Source: Bacteroidales bacterium
GTDB lineage: Bacteria > Bacteroidota > Bacteroidia > Bacteroidales > GCA-2748055
Assembly: GCA_023138875.1 (NCBI GenBank)
Contig: JAGLOO010000013.1
Span: 44,615-108,614 of the forward strand
Direction of reading: 5' to 3'
DNA: 64,000 nt
Part shown: piece after piece, positions 1 through 8,953 of the stretch
Layout of the letters: the number at the start of each line of letters is the position of its first letter
How positions within the stretch are numbered: the stretch's first letter is position 1
Notes under the pieces: model-generated
The model's input: the letters and a program-made list of their open reading frames with translations, nothing else
The model's database searches: none
Told to the model about the DNA's origin: nothing
Made by a program: the position numbers and the translations under genes

Positions 1-1
1 G

Positions 2-340
2 AGCCTTTCAAGGAGCTTTCTCATGGCTGGTGCACAATCGGTGGTCCATACCCTGTGGCCTGTGGAAGATGCAAGGGGTTCTGAACTTATGGTGGAATAC
101 TACCGTGAACTGAAGCGGGGGAAATCGAAGAGCAGCGCTCTTACCAGGGCCAAGCAACAATACCTGGCCGATACTCCTTTATCCTATACCCATCCATATT
201 ACTGGGCTGCATACCAGATCACCGGAAATCCGGCTCCCCTATCCGGCAAATGGAAATTTGTATTTTTTCCCGTACTAATCCTGGTGATCTCTCTCTCCCT
301 TTATTACTTAATCCGGCGGAGCTTTCTCTCAAGGGATTGA
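2..340 (+). CDS. CHAT-domain protein, C-terminal end (partial)
   Basis: The gene enters from the left edge already open; codons from base 2 are in frame and read SLSRSFLMAGAQSVVHTLW, so the ATG at 23 is probably internal. The motif AGA-SVV-TLW, followed by a D-x4-LM helix, an amphipathic stretch and HPYYWAAYQITG, is the typical end of a CHAT (caspase-like, HetF-associated) domain. The catalytic His and Cys lie upstream of the window and cannot be checked. After the domain comes a hydrophobic segment (about 20 residues from KFVFFPVLIL) and a short basic tail, so the protein is probably anchored in the membrane at its C-terminus. It converges with the TPR gene on the other strand and their 3' ends overlap by 37 bases. 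In Bacteroidota such proteins are often TPR-CHAT fusions near ECF sigma factors; the substrate is unknown. Confidence 0.8.
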   Translation, partial: SLSRSFLMAGAQSVVHTLWPVEDARGSELMVEYYRELKRGKSKSSALTRAKQQYLADTPLSYTHPYYWAAYQITGNPAPLSGKWKFVFFPVLILVISLSLYYLIRRSFLSRD

Positions 341-1113
341 GCATCCTCTTTGTACATCCCATCGTAGGCGTCCAGTTGAGAAAGAAGATCCCTGGCTTTT
401 TCAACATCGCCAGTTTTCAGATAACAAAGGCTCAGGTACCAGGATGCCTCGGGCAAGTAACGGTAGTTGTCTTCAATGTAACTATCCAGGATATCCCTGG
501 CGATACCGTATTGTTCAAGTGCCATGTAGGTCAGGCCGGTAAACAATTGTACTTCAGGCTGATCGCTATGAACAGATCCCATTTGGTTAAACAGGAGGTT
601 CGATTGTTCATAGTTCCCTTGAATATAACTATTAATGCCTTCAGACAGGTTCAGGTAGAGGTCATTAGCCTCCCCACGCTGTGAGTAATCGGATGCATCC
701 AGTGGTTCATAATAGTCCCGGAATAACCGGTCGGGCGTCGTGAAGGGCAAAAATACCCTGAGGATGACCAGGACGGCAATTGCAGCTGCGATTGCAGAAG
801 AATAGATGAATCTGTGCCTGATTAAACCTGAAATACCATTGTGCCGCCCGGAAGGCATTTCCTGTTCATTTGAATCACTTTCAAAAGCAAGTTCAGCCAG
901 CTTCTCAGCCTCATCGAGATAAGGATCCGATTTCATCTCTTCCAGTTGGATCTTCGCTTTCAAATAGTCCTTAACCTGCATATTCAACCTGTACGATTCA
1001 GAAAGCTCAGGATCTTCCAACAATTCCTGTTCGATCGTTACAACCTCTTCAGGAGCCAGATCATCGTAGATATAATTGGCCAGCCGAATACTTCTATCTG
1101 AATTGCGATTCAT
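304..1113 (-). CDS. Membrane-anchored TPR protein, possible anti-sigma-like partner
   Basis: A 269-residue protein with an acidic N-terminal cytoplasmic part (about residues 1-100, containing the APEEVVTIEQELLEDPEL helix typical of anti-sigma or zinc-finger-like N-termini, but with no His/Cys zinc motif). One transmembrane helix follows at about 103-125 (FIYSSAIAAAIAVLVILRVF), then a C-terminal region of TPR-like helix pairs (about 150-262). The gene lies 14 bases downstream of the ECF sigma gene on the same strand, so the two are very likely co-transcribed. This order and topology suggest it senses or restrains the sigma factor, but that is an inference from layout and topology. Scaffold or assembly roles remain possible. 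Confidence 0.7.
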   Translation of the reverse strand: MNRNSDRSIRLANYIYDDLAPEEVVTIEQELLEDPELSESYRLNMQVKDYLKAKIQLEEMKSDPYLDEAEKLAELAFESDSNEQEMPSGRHNGISGLIRHRFIYSSAIAAAIAVLVILRVFLPFTTPDRLFRDYYEPLDASDYSQRGEANDLYLNLSEGINSYIQGNYEQSNLLFNQMGSVHSDQPEVQLFTGLTYMALEQYGIARDILDSYIEDNYRYLPEASWYLSLCYLKTGDVEKARDLLSQLDAYDGMYKEDAQSLERKLRRIK

Positions 1114-1127
1114 CAGTTCTTATTGGA

Positions 1128-1715
1128 TTATTTCACAACTTCTATTTGCTCAGTCTCCTTTATTTTGATATAATCCGGGTGATTTTCAATCATCCTCATG
1201 AGGTAGCTATGACACAAGCTCTTTCTCTTTCTCACATAGCCATAAGTAAATCCGAGATTTTCTGCAATAACCCTGGGAGATATTTCTTTGAAGTATCCCT
1301 TGAGTATCTCCTTACAAACTGTTTCCAGTTTTTCGAAATTCTCCCAGAAAATCGTTCTGTAAAGCTCAAAGTCGGAATCTTCAGTAAAATCCCTGACAGG
1401 TGTCGTATCGAGCTTGCGTACATGATAGTTCCTGGCAGCAATCTGCTTCTCCAGCTGCTGCCTCCATTGCTTATTGCACAGGGCATATATCAGTGTACCC
1501 AGTTTGCTTGTTAGTTTAAAGTCTTCCTTATCCACCAACCGGATAAGCGCAATCAATCCTTCGTTGAATACATCCTGAGCATCTTCCGGACTACCGCCCA
1601 TTTCCATAACCATGAGCCTGATGCTATCCTGGAACTTCACCTGAAGGTACTTAAATACATTATCGTCCCGGTTCCGGATTCCATTTATAATAATATCATC
1701 GGTGAGACTACTCAT
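1128..1715 (-). CDS. ECF-type RNA polymerase sigma factor
   Basis: A 195-residue sigma-70 family protein. Residues about 15-85 fit region 2, including a GSPEDAQDVFNEGLIALI segment like the -10 recognition helix of ECF factors. Residues about 125-185 fit region 4, with a helix-turn-helix at ISPRVIAENLGFTYGYVRKRK. No sigma 1.1 or 3 domain is present, so the ECF class is clear, although the sequence is divergent. The start ATG lies at 1713-1715. The next gene on this strand, the TPR membrane protein, follows after 14 bases. It probably directs a small stress or surface regulon. The neighbouring CHAT gene is a plausible target or partner, but no shared promoter motif was identified. Confidence 0.85.
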   Translation of the reverse strand: MSSLTDDIIINGIRNRDDNVFKYLQVKFQDSIRLMVMEMGGSPEDAQDVFNEGLIALIRLVDKEDFKLTSKLGTLIYALCNKQWRQQLEKQIAARNYHVRKLDTTPVRDFTEDSDFELYRTIFWENFEKLETVCKEILKGYFKEISPRVIAENLGFTYGYVRKRKSLCHSYLMRMIENHPDYIKIKETEQIEVVK

Positions 1716-1752
1716 GCAATTGACTGTAATTTCTATTGGTTGTTCTTTTTTA

Positions 1753-1786
1753 CAAATTTAACAAAAGAATCTAAGTATTGACCAAA
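1753..1786 (-). promoter_or_regulatory. Possible Bacteroidota promoter of the sigma gene
   Basis: Read on the minus strand, TAAATTTG (1753-1760) fits the TAnnTTTG -7 box, and TTTG (1783-1786) could be the -33 box. The 22-base spacing is slightly longer than the usual 19-20. The rest of the 318-base gap up to 2033 is AT-rich and shows no gene or strong hairpin. Confidence 0.35.
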
Positions 1787-2033
1787 GCAATTAATGGAAC
1801 TAATTTACGAAATATATTTTGAATTTTCAAGCTCAACTTCTCCATATCAGCCAGATGAGCAGCACAATACCAAGATCATAGACTGTTCCTCATTCGGGTT
1901 TTAAGTCAGGATTTATTCTTGCTCTGTCCAAAACCGTTTGAAGACTTTAAAAATTTTGAGAATGTTAAATGGGAATGAATAAAAAATCATACCTTGGAAT
2001 TTGAAAATACAACTCTTTATATATTAAACAACT

Positions 2034-2393
2034 ATGGCCAAGAAAAAAGCAAACAAGAAGGAACTCAAGAAGAAGGACGCAAAGAAAAAAGCAAACAAGA
2101 AGGAGCTCAAGAAAAAATACACAAAGAAAAAAGACGCTAAGAAAAAGAAAAGCAAGAAGAAAAATTCTAAAAAGAAGTTGAAAAAGGTACAACCCTTATC
2201 TGGTGCTACACTCCAACCAAAAGCCCAGGAAAACGAGTTCACAGATCACAGTTCCAACTACAAGGTGTTAGATGCAGTTAAGAAGCTTAGATCCCTTAAA
2301 AACCCGGAAGAGCTTCTTGCATTTACAAAAGGTGAGAAAAGACTTACCATTAAAAAGGTCATCCCGGCGGCCATGAAACGCCTGAAAAAATAG
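2034..2393 (+). CDS. Lysine-rich small protein with histone-like tail
   Basis: A 119-residue protein. The first 50 residues are almost only Lys with Ala, Asn, Glu and Asp, arranged as imperfect repeats of KKKANKKELKKKDA type. The remaining 65 residues form a normal-composition domain (SNYKVLDAVKKLRSLKNPEELLAFTKGEKRLTIKKVIPAA), predicted helical. Known bacterial proteins with such tails (for example AlgP-like or H1-like proteins) bind nucleic acids, so DNA or RNA binding is a reasonable guess. The C-terminal half is not a family I recognise. The start ATG follows an AT-rich leader. The gene stands alone with no same-strand neighbour within 280 bases, and the coding repeats look prone to copy-number change. 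Confidence 0.7.
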   Translation: MAKKKANKKELKKKDAKKKANKKELKKKYTKKKDAKKKKSKKKNSKKKLKKVQPLSGATLQPKAQENEFTDHSSNYKVLDAVKKLRSLKNPEELLAFTKGEKRLTIKKVIPAAMKRLKK

Positions 2394-2444
2394 GGTGTCG
2401 GCAGGGATGAATTGATGCCCATTTTATTCCAATGAAAGCATACT

Positions 2445-2636
2445 TTGGGAAGTAGCAATCCTTCTTTGGTTGATTACACGTACAGAGGATTGAGGGAGAA
2501 TTCAGACTTTGTGGTGCATTTCATAACGGCATATAACAAAGTAGAAGCAAACCACAGAAACAAATTGACGAAACGGGATCGTGGCAGACTGGATAAGTTG
2601 TGCTGGGTATGCATGAATTACTTAAAAAACTGTTAA
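2445..2636 (+). CDS. Doubtful 63-residue open frame
   Basis: Between the lysine-rich gene and the methyltransferase there is an open frame with a TTG start and no convincing ribosome binding site. Its product matches no family I know, though HFITAYNKVEANHRNKLTKRDRGRLDKL looks protein-like. It may be the end of a decayed gene. Listed only so that the gap 2394-2679 is accounted for. Confidence 0.2.
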   Translation: MGSSNPSLVDYTYRGLRENSDFVVHFITAYNKVEANHRNKLTKRDRGRLDKLCWVCMNYLKNC

Positions 2637-2679
2637 CTATCTTTATCGTAGCAAAAAAAAACAATACTATAATACCCAC

Positions 2680-3531
2680 ATGATTAAGAATTTACTGAAG
2701 GACAAGTTCCTTATAACGAAAATTAGAAACAGATTTATACCATCAGTACAGATAACGCAACGTCAACTGTTTCATCAATACAGTCAGATGGCAAAGAAAG
2801 GCGAATTACCATCACTAAATGATACAGGATATCGGGTTTACTCACAATTCGAAGAGGATGGTAAATTGCTTTTTATCTTCTCGGTAATCGGGATGAAACA
2901 TAAAATATTTGTAGAAATTGGTTCAGATGACGGTGTAAACAGCAATTCTGCGAATTTGTATTTTAATTTTGGTTGGCACGGGTTGTTTATTGATGGAAAT
3001 CCGAAGAGTATTAAACGTGGTGTTAAATTCTTCAACAAATACCCGCATCCTTGGTATTACAAACCAAAATTTATATGTGATAAAGTTACACGGGAAAATG
3101 TGAACGAATTGATCGAAAGTGCTGGTTACAGGGGCAAGATTGGATTGTTATCCATTGACATTGATGGAAATGACTATTGGGTATGGGATGCAATCACCGT
3201 AATTGATCCGCAAGTGGTGATAATTGAAACCCATAATGAATTCGGGATGAATAATATTGTTGTGCCATATGATCCAAAATATTTTTACCCGGGTAAGCAC
3301 CCCATATATCATGGGGCATCACCTGTGGCAATGAACAGACTTGCCAACAAGAAAGGATACCGATTGGTAGGTGCAAACGAATTGGGTTTCAACTTTATAT
3401 TCGTTAAAAATGGGTTAGCGGATAAGGAATTACCAGAAGTTACTGTAGAATCAGTTCTTACACACCCATCAGTTGAGGAGGGTTACAAGAAATTTGAACC
3501 GATCAAAGATTGGGAATATCTTGAAGGGTAG
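2680..3531 (+). CDS. FkbM-like SAM-dependent methyltransferase
   Basis: A 283-residue protein with a Rossmann methyltransferase core. Motif I is FVEIGSDDGVNSNSA (about 77-91), followed by LFIDGNPKS (motif II, acidic residue for the SAM ribose), and LLSIDIDGNDYWVW (about 155-168) with VVIIETHNEFG after it. This order matches the FkbM-type and related small-molecule or sugar O-methyltransferases. The N-terminal 60 residues are helical and charged. No signal peptide is seen, so it should be cytoplasmic. Members often sit in surface-glycan loci, but here the neighbours are a lone lysine-rich gene and an IS remnant, so the substrate cannot be inferred. Base use looks more AT-rich than in the core genes of the right half, which would fit acquisition. 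Confidence 0.75.
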   Translation: MIKNLLKDKFLITKIRNRFIPSVQITQRQLFHQYSQMAKKGELPSLNDTGYRVYSQFEEDGKLLFIFSVIGMKHKIFVEIGSDDGVNSNSANLYFNFGWHGLFIDGNPKSIKRGVKFFNKYPHPWYYKPKFICDKVTRENVNELIESAGYRGKIGLLSIDIDGNDYWVWDAITVIDPQVVIIETHNEFGMNNIVVPYDPKYFYPGKHPIYHGASPVAMNRLANKKGYRLVGANELGFNFIFVKNGLADKELPEVTVESVLTHPSVEEGYKKFEPIKDWEYLEG

Positions 3532-3547
3532 CCCTGTTTTCGTCATT

Positions 3548-5072
3548 GGGACACCCTGGCTGGATTTCATATGATTTTGCCCACCATCTCCTGCTCATCA
3601 GTCCACTCAAATGGGATGACTTCACATTGATCAGTCTCCGGGATCTTGATTTTGATGGTATACATGGTCTTGGTGAGTTCCACCGCCCTTGCAGGGCTTA
3701 AGGATACCTTCTTCTCAGCTAACCTTCTCTCCGTTTCCTAGTAAATGGTGTATGCGACAAAGGCAATGCAAATATGAGATTCAATCCTATTCCTATTTCG
3801 GTGGTAAATAGGTCTGATCTTGAGATCCGTCTTCGAGATTCGAAAAGCCCTTTCGATATGCCACAACTGATTATAATTCTGAATAACGTTTTTGGCTGAT
3901 AGCCTGGTATTGGTCACGTACCCCTTAAGTCCATCCCATTCATCGTCTGCTTCGAACTTCTCGTAGTCAATCTCGATTTTGATATCCCCTTCCAGTTTCA
4001 GGTATTTGTTGTATCCTCGGTTATTAATATGGCTCTTGGTAAGCTTTCCCTTATTCAGATTTTTCTCCAGCCGCTTAAGGCCGCGTTCCCGGTTCCTCTT
4101 GTCCCTTTTAGCACGCTTTGCACTGTAGCTAACGATCAAACGCAAACCATCTTGCTTCTTGATAATTGAAACATCTCCATCAGCTAATTCCAAAGCCAAT
4201 ATCTGTTCCTTCAAGAATAAACTCGTATTGCTGGGATGTAAAGTCTTTGATGTTCGGAGCGGATAATAATCCTGCATCTGCTATTACTATGGGCCTGGAT
4301 AAATTAAATCGCTGCTGAAATTGTTCCAATACCGGAATAAGGGTGTGCCCTTCGTATTTGTTCCCTTCAAACAACTCGTAACCGATGGGATATCCATTGG
4401 AGCCAACCAACAAACCAGGAAGAATCTGGGGATTATGTGGCTTGCCATCTTTCGAATATCCAGGAATACGAAAATCATCCTCGTCTTCAGCCTCAAAATA
4501 TAACGTGGTCATATCATAGAATACTACCGAGATCTTTCCTCCCAATACCGATTTGTTATAATCAAAAGCAATCTGTTCTACCTGCTCCTTTAAACTCCTG
4601 TGAAGCGTATCCATGAACCGGTATATCTTGCTTATATCAATGGAGATGCCCTTGTAGCGCTCCAAATAATCCACTGTCTTAAGCTTACAGCCAGGAGCTA
4701 TTATGCGTGTGATCACCAAATGTCGGAACAGTTCTTCCTGTACTTCATTGAAACCAATGTCATCAAAGATCTTCCCAAATACCCTCTCTGGTCCGTCGAC
4801 TTGAACCTGGCTGGTCTTTACCCGTTTTAAGTTGCTCACAAACTCCTTGGTACTGTCACTCCAGAAATCAATACTGGTCTGCCCAATCAGGGTCGGTATG
4901 ATGGTATAGGCTTTTTTGCGCAGGTAGGCAATCTCTTCCGGATCTGAAGAGGAACCAATAGTCTGGGCAACACGATAGCTTCATCTACTCTTATCAATGA
5001 TCTGCAAGCTTACCGTCCCGCTCTTGTTCTTTTTCTCCCGGACAAACATGCCTACAAGATAACGGGACACCC
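3548..5072. mobile_element. Degenerate IS1634-family element (approximate extent)
   Basis: The extent is set by the broken transposase (3567-5049) and by a 9-base direct repeat GGGACACCC found just outside it at 3548-3556 and 5064-5072. The repeat could be a target duplication, or it could belong to the element ends: the two ends read TTGGG-N3-CCC when compared as inverted repeats. I could not settle the terminal inverted repeats. The right side abuts the broken end of a GH172 fragment. Confidence 0.5.
3567..5049 (-). pseudogene. IS1634-family transposase, broken
   Basis: Reading the minus strand from the ATG at 5047-5049 gives MFVREKKNKSGTVSLQIIDKSR, then a TGA at 4981-4983 where the family usually has Gly, and the same frame continues SYRVAQTIGSSSDPEEI. 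The middle (4839-4240) holds the first DDE block (SVVFYDMTTLYFEAE) and IVIADAGLLS. Near 4240 the frame shifts between YEFIL and KEQILALEL, with an apparent small deletion. The last part carries NYNQLWHIERAFRISKTDL with the Glu block, meets a TAG at 3738-3740, and then continues in frame (ETERRLAEKKVSLSP) to a natural TGA at 3567-3569. Two nonsense changes and one indel make it inactive. Confidence 0.9.
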
Positions 5073-5111
5073 AAAAACATCAAAATAAAAGAGCTATACC
5101 ATTGAATATCT

Positions 5112-5561
5112 TTACTTTAAAAAATCATCCCGAGAGGGGTGACGAAAACAGTTTGCAAAGAAATCGCCAAAAGGAACTTCAATATCAGGCTCTTCTCTGC
5201 CATCATAAAAAATTCTCAATAAAATTTCCTGATGAGTGGATGATCCGTTGGTTGCTCAGGTGTGGCGACCCGGTCCCAGAAAGGTAAACCACATGTGGGT
5301 AACCACGCCAGGCCCTTCGGCATCCAGTACCACCTTGGTTTCTCCGGGCTTAACCCGGGAGTTATCGGTATTTCGCGAAATGGGCTTGCCATCCTCACCC
5401 GTTTTGGCAGAGGATGAACGCATGCTTCGTCCGTCGATTGGTCTGGCCAGATCGGAAAGAATGGTTCCTCCAACCAAATCAGGCCTTCGATTCTGGCAGG
5501 AATTAACAAGGAACATCAGGAAGACTGCTGCAACCAGAGTAAAAAAAAATCTAATCATTTT
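5112..5561 (-). pseudogene. GH172 (DUF2961) lipoprotein gene, 5' fragment
   Basis: From the ATG at 5559-5561 the minus strand encodes a lipoprotein signal (MIRFFFTLVAAVFLMFLVNSC), then GRSMRSSSAKTG, KPGETKVVLDAEGPGVVTHMWFTF, a TGA at 5256-5258, and in the same frame ATNGSSTHQEILLRIFYDG and IEVPFGDFFANC. This matches the first 110 residues of the two intact GH172 genes at 10641 and 12444. Homology stops near 5150, close to the IS1634 remnant, so the remaining three quarters including both catalytic Glu residues are missing. It is a truncated gene with an added nonsense change. A LacI-like half-palindrome lies upstream at about 5645-5660. Confidence 0.85.
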
Positions 5562-5644
5562 TCTGTGAAATTTATCCGGAAGCCTCACATATAAGGCATT
5601 TCCAGCAAGAAATAAATAGATTCAGCAAACTGATATTCAACATC

Positions 5645-5660
5645 GATTAATCGTTTGAGC
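5645..5660 (-). promoter_or_regulatory. Degenerate LacI-type operator upstream of the GH172 fragment
   Basis: GATTAATCGTTTGAGC has the same right half (CGTTTGAGC) as the two good operators at 5885 and 10585, while its left half matches at 5 of 8 positions. It lies about 85 bases upstream of the broken GH172 start, on the divergent side. The remainder of the gap 5562-5949 is AT-rich and shows only this site and the one at 5854-5899. Confidence 0.4.
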
Positions 5661-5853
5661 TAAACTATCAATAATTTCGTAAATAATCAAATATTGTATC
5701 TATACTGACACTGTATATACTTAAATCCACCCCCAACCTCACCTAAGGAATATTTTCGAAGTGATCTGGATGTGAAATACAATAATACACTGAAAAACAA
5801 GAAGAATTATCAACAATTATATACCTGTTCAAAGAAGAAAAGCAGCTTAAAAC

Positions 5854-5899
5854 TTGTTAAAAGGCCATAAAAGCACGAATATTACTCACACGTTTGAGC
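5854..5899 (+). promoter_or_regulatory. Conserved 46-bp control segment with LacI-type operator, copy 1
   Basis: This segment, starting TTGTTAAAA and ending CACACGTTTGAGC, matches 10554-10599 at 42 of 46 positions, while the sequence around both copies is unrelated. It ends in CTCACACGTTTGAG (5885-5898), palindromic at 12 of 14 positions around a central CG, the hallmark of LacI/GalR-family operators. It lies 51 bases before the start of the BNR propeller gene. The LacI regulator at 25077 is the obvious candidate to bind it (inference). Confidence 0.7.
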
Positions 5900-5949
5900 A
5901 GTATAATCATACAACATATTATTTTAGACCATCATAAACTATAACGAAC

Positions 5950-8916
5950 ATGAATAAATACATATCGCTTGTTCTTCTCGCACTGTTGTGTCTGGCGACC
6001 TCTCCAAAACTCTATCCGCAGCAGAAGTCAGATCAGGGGCCTGTAACGAAAGGCAACGGAACACAATCACCCAAACCTCCTTTACAATTTCACAATGTGG
6101 GTCTCACCCGCGGAGGAAGGGTTACGGCAGTTCGGGGCGTGGTGCAGGATCCCTCTCAGTTTTATATGGGTTCTTCCGGTGGGGGGCTCTGGAAAACAAC
6201 AGACTACGGAATCCATTGGGAAAATGTCTCTGATGGATACTTTCTTTCCCATTCCATTGGAGCCATTGCTGTTTTCCAGGAAGATCCTGAGATTGTATAC
6301 GTGGGTACAGGTTCGGATGCCATCAGAAGCAATGTAATTGTTGGCAAAGGAGTGTATAAATCTATTGATGCCGGAGAAACCTGGGAACATACCGGCTTGA
6401 AAAATGCAGGTCAGATCGGCGCCGTTGAGATTCATCCCCAAAATCCGGATCTGGTCATTGCTGCGGTCATCGGCCAGCCCTTCAGGAAATCTGCCGAGCG
6501 TGGAGTATACCGTACTTCTGATGGGGGAATAACCTGGGAACAGGTTCTTTTCCTCTCTGATTCGGTAGGCGCAATTGACCTGGAGTTTGCTCCAAACAAC
6601 CCGGATATCATCTATGCTGCAATGTGGAGGGGAGAGCGAAAGCCCTGGACAATCATTAGCGGCGGAGCGGAAGATGGCATATTCAAGTCCATGGATGGCG
6701 GTACCACCTGGCAGCGCAAGACAACAGGCCTCCCCACAAAACTGATTGGAAGAATTGATTTTGCAGTCAGTCAGGACAACCCTGCCAGGGTATTGGCCAT
6801 GATCCAAGCCTCGAAAGGAGAGGAAGGATTATACCGTTCAGACGATTATGCCGAAACATGAGTAAAAGTGGAAATACCAGAGAAGGATCATGAAAACATT
6901 ATGTTCCAGCCCTTTTACTTTACCAACCTGAGTGTCAATCCTCGCGACGCAGACCATATCTGGTCGGGAGCAAAATAGTTGTACAGTTCACTCAATGGTG
7001 GACAAAACTGGCGTTCCGTTACATCCACCCATTTTGATTTTCGAGACCTCTGGATACACCCGCAGGATACATCCCTGATGATTGAAGGAAATGATGGTGG
7101 GGCATCCATTTCCAGAGATGGGGGAGCAACATGGTCCACCCTGTTTAATCAGCCGACCGCCGAACTGTACAGTTGTGATGTGGATGACCGGTTTCCCTAT
7201 TACCTCTACTCGGGGCAACAGGACAATTCAACCATTTGTGTGCCCAGCAGGCAACACGGAAAAAATGCCCTTTCGAGCATGGATAATCCCACACTCAATG
7301 ACATCATGTATTGGGAAAATGTAGGCGGGTGTGAGACCGGGCCCGTTGTTCCTAAGCCGGGAGATCCCAATATAGTGTATTCAAACTGCAAAGGAAAGTT
7401 CAGTGTATTTAACAGGATTACCGGGAGTGAGCAACTCAATTATGTGGGTGCAGAAAGCTTAAATGGAAACAATCCCTCGGATGTTACCTATCGGTTTCAG
7501 AGGGTCACCCCCATTGAGGTCTCTCCCCATAATCCGGAGGTAGTCTATTACGGATCCCAGTACCTTCACAAAACGATCAATGGCGGAAAAATCTGGAAAA
7601 CCATATCTCCCAACCTCACTGCAAATATGGAAGAGTTCAATATAAGAAGCGGTGGCCCAATTGAGGAGGATATTACAGGTGAAGAGAACTATGCGGTACT
7701 CTACGCCATCCAGGAATCTCCCCTGGAAGCAGGTACAATATGGACCGGATCCAACGACGGATTGGTCCACATTACAGTGAACGGTGGTGAAACGTGGGAA
7801 AATATTACTCCTGACATGAAACAGGGAGGAAGGGTCTTTAACATTGATGCATCTCCACATAATCCGGCAAAAGCATACCTCGCCATCAACCGTGATTACC
7901 TGGGTGATGACCATCCATACTTTTACAGAACAAACGATTTTGGCCAGAACTGGACCCTGTTATCCGGAACTGTTAGTGGAATCCCTGCCGACCACCCTGC
8001 AAGGGTTGTACGGGAAGATCCCCATCGTGAAGGATTGCTCTACGCGGGCACGGAATTCGGATTGTTTATCTCCTTTAATGATGGTCAGACATGGGAACCT
8101 TTTCAGCGAAATCTCCCCATCACCCCGGTTACGGATCTTCAGGTAAAAAGAGAGGACCTGGTACTCTCTACCCTCGGTCGGTCGTTTTGGATCATGGATG
8201 ATATTTCACCCCTTCATGAACTCAATCCTGAGGGTGGTGCTGACCCTTTTCTATTCACTCCCAAAGATGTTGTTGATGAAACATAAAATACATATTTCAC
8301 ACTCCTTGAAGCCGATGAAGATGATACCATCACACTTGGTTTTTACCGGAATGGAAGCCTCATCCATTCCATAGGAGACACCCTTAGGAACCTCACTCCT
8401 GATGGATGGGACCTGTATAAAATATCCTGGAATCAGAGGTATTACCTTTCAGACGGAGTAAAAAAATTTCGCGGACCCAGGGTTGCACCAGGCAAATATA
8501 CAGTACAGTTAACATTCAGGGACACAACACTCGAGAGCTCTTTTAAATCCCTGATTGATCCGAATCTTGAAACCATTGGCACCTCAGTTGCCGATCTCAT
8601 TAAACAGGAAGAGCTGGCGCTTGATGTTGCGAAGGTACTTGTAGAGATCTGAAGTGAGATCAGGCAACTTGAAAGAGCCATCGAGGAGACAAAAGGAGGC
8701 AAGAGAAAAGTCCTGCTTTCAGACAAATTAAGCAAGTTGAAGACAGAGCCCGGAAGATATAACCAACCCCAGCTACAGGAACATGTTGAATATCTCTATA
8801 AGATGGTAACCGATACGCGGCAAAAAACAGGAAGGGATGCGTTTGACAGGTTTAAAATCCTTCAGGAAGCGTGGAGTAGCTACAATGACCTCCATCTCCA
8901 GAACTCAGGGAGGTAA
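5950..8916 (+). pseudogene. BNR/Asp-box beta-propeller glycosyl-hydrolase-like gene with four in-frame stops
   Basis: One reading frame of 989 codons runs from ATG 5950 to TAA 8914-8916 and is broken only by stops at 6859 (TGA), 6976 (TAG), 8284 (TAA) and 8650 (TGA), with no frameshift. It starts with a signal peptide (MNKYISLVLLALLCLATSP) and carries at least nine Asp-boxes such as SIDAGETW, TSDGGITW, SMDGGTTW, SLNGGQNW, TVNGGETW and SFNDGQTW, as in sortilin/VPS10-like or xyloglucanase-like propellers. The first stop falls exactly on the Trp of an Asp-box (SDDYAET-stop). The C-terminal part ends in a helical region (IRQLERAIEETKGG). Intact members of this family are secreted proteins of about 1000 residues. 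Codons between the stops still look constrained, so inactivation is recent. Confidence 0.88.
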
Positions 8917-8953
8917 AGATTAAATATAACAGAAATGATTAATACGAAAAAGG

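Noticed and set aside
304..684. Plus-strand open frames overlapping the TPR gene
   Set aside because: They are the reverse of a well-supported minus-strand gene, with no family motif and no start signal.
5216..5509. Other-frame open frames over the GH172 fragment
   Set aside because: Their products contain no recognisable motif, whereas the correct frame shows DUF2961 blocks on both sides of the TGA.
5950..8916. Stop-codon recoding to explain in-frame stops
   Set aside because: All three stop codons occur in the region's broken genes, and other genes here use each of them as normal terminators. Frameshifts and truncations in neighbours point to decay.
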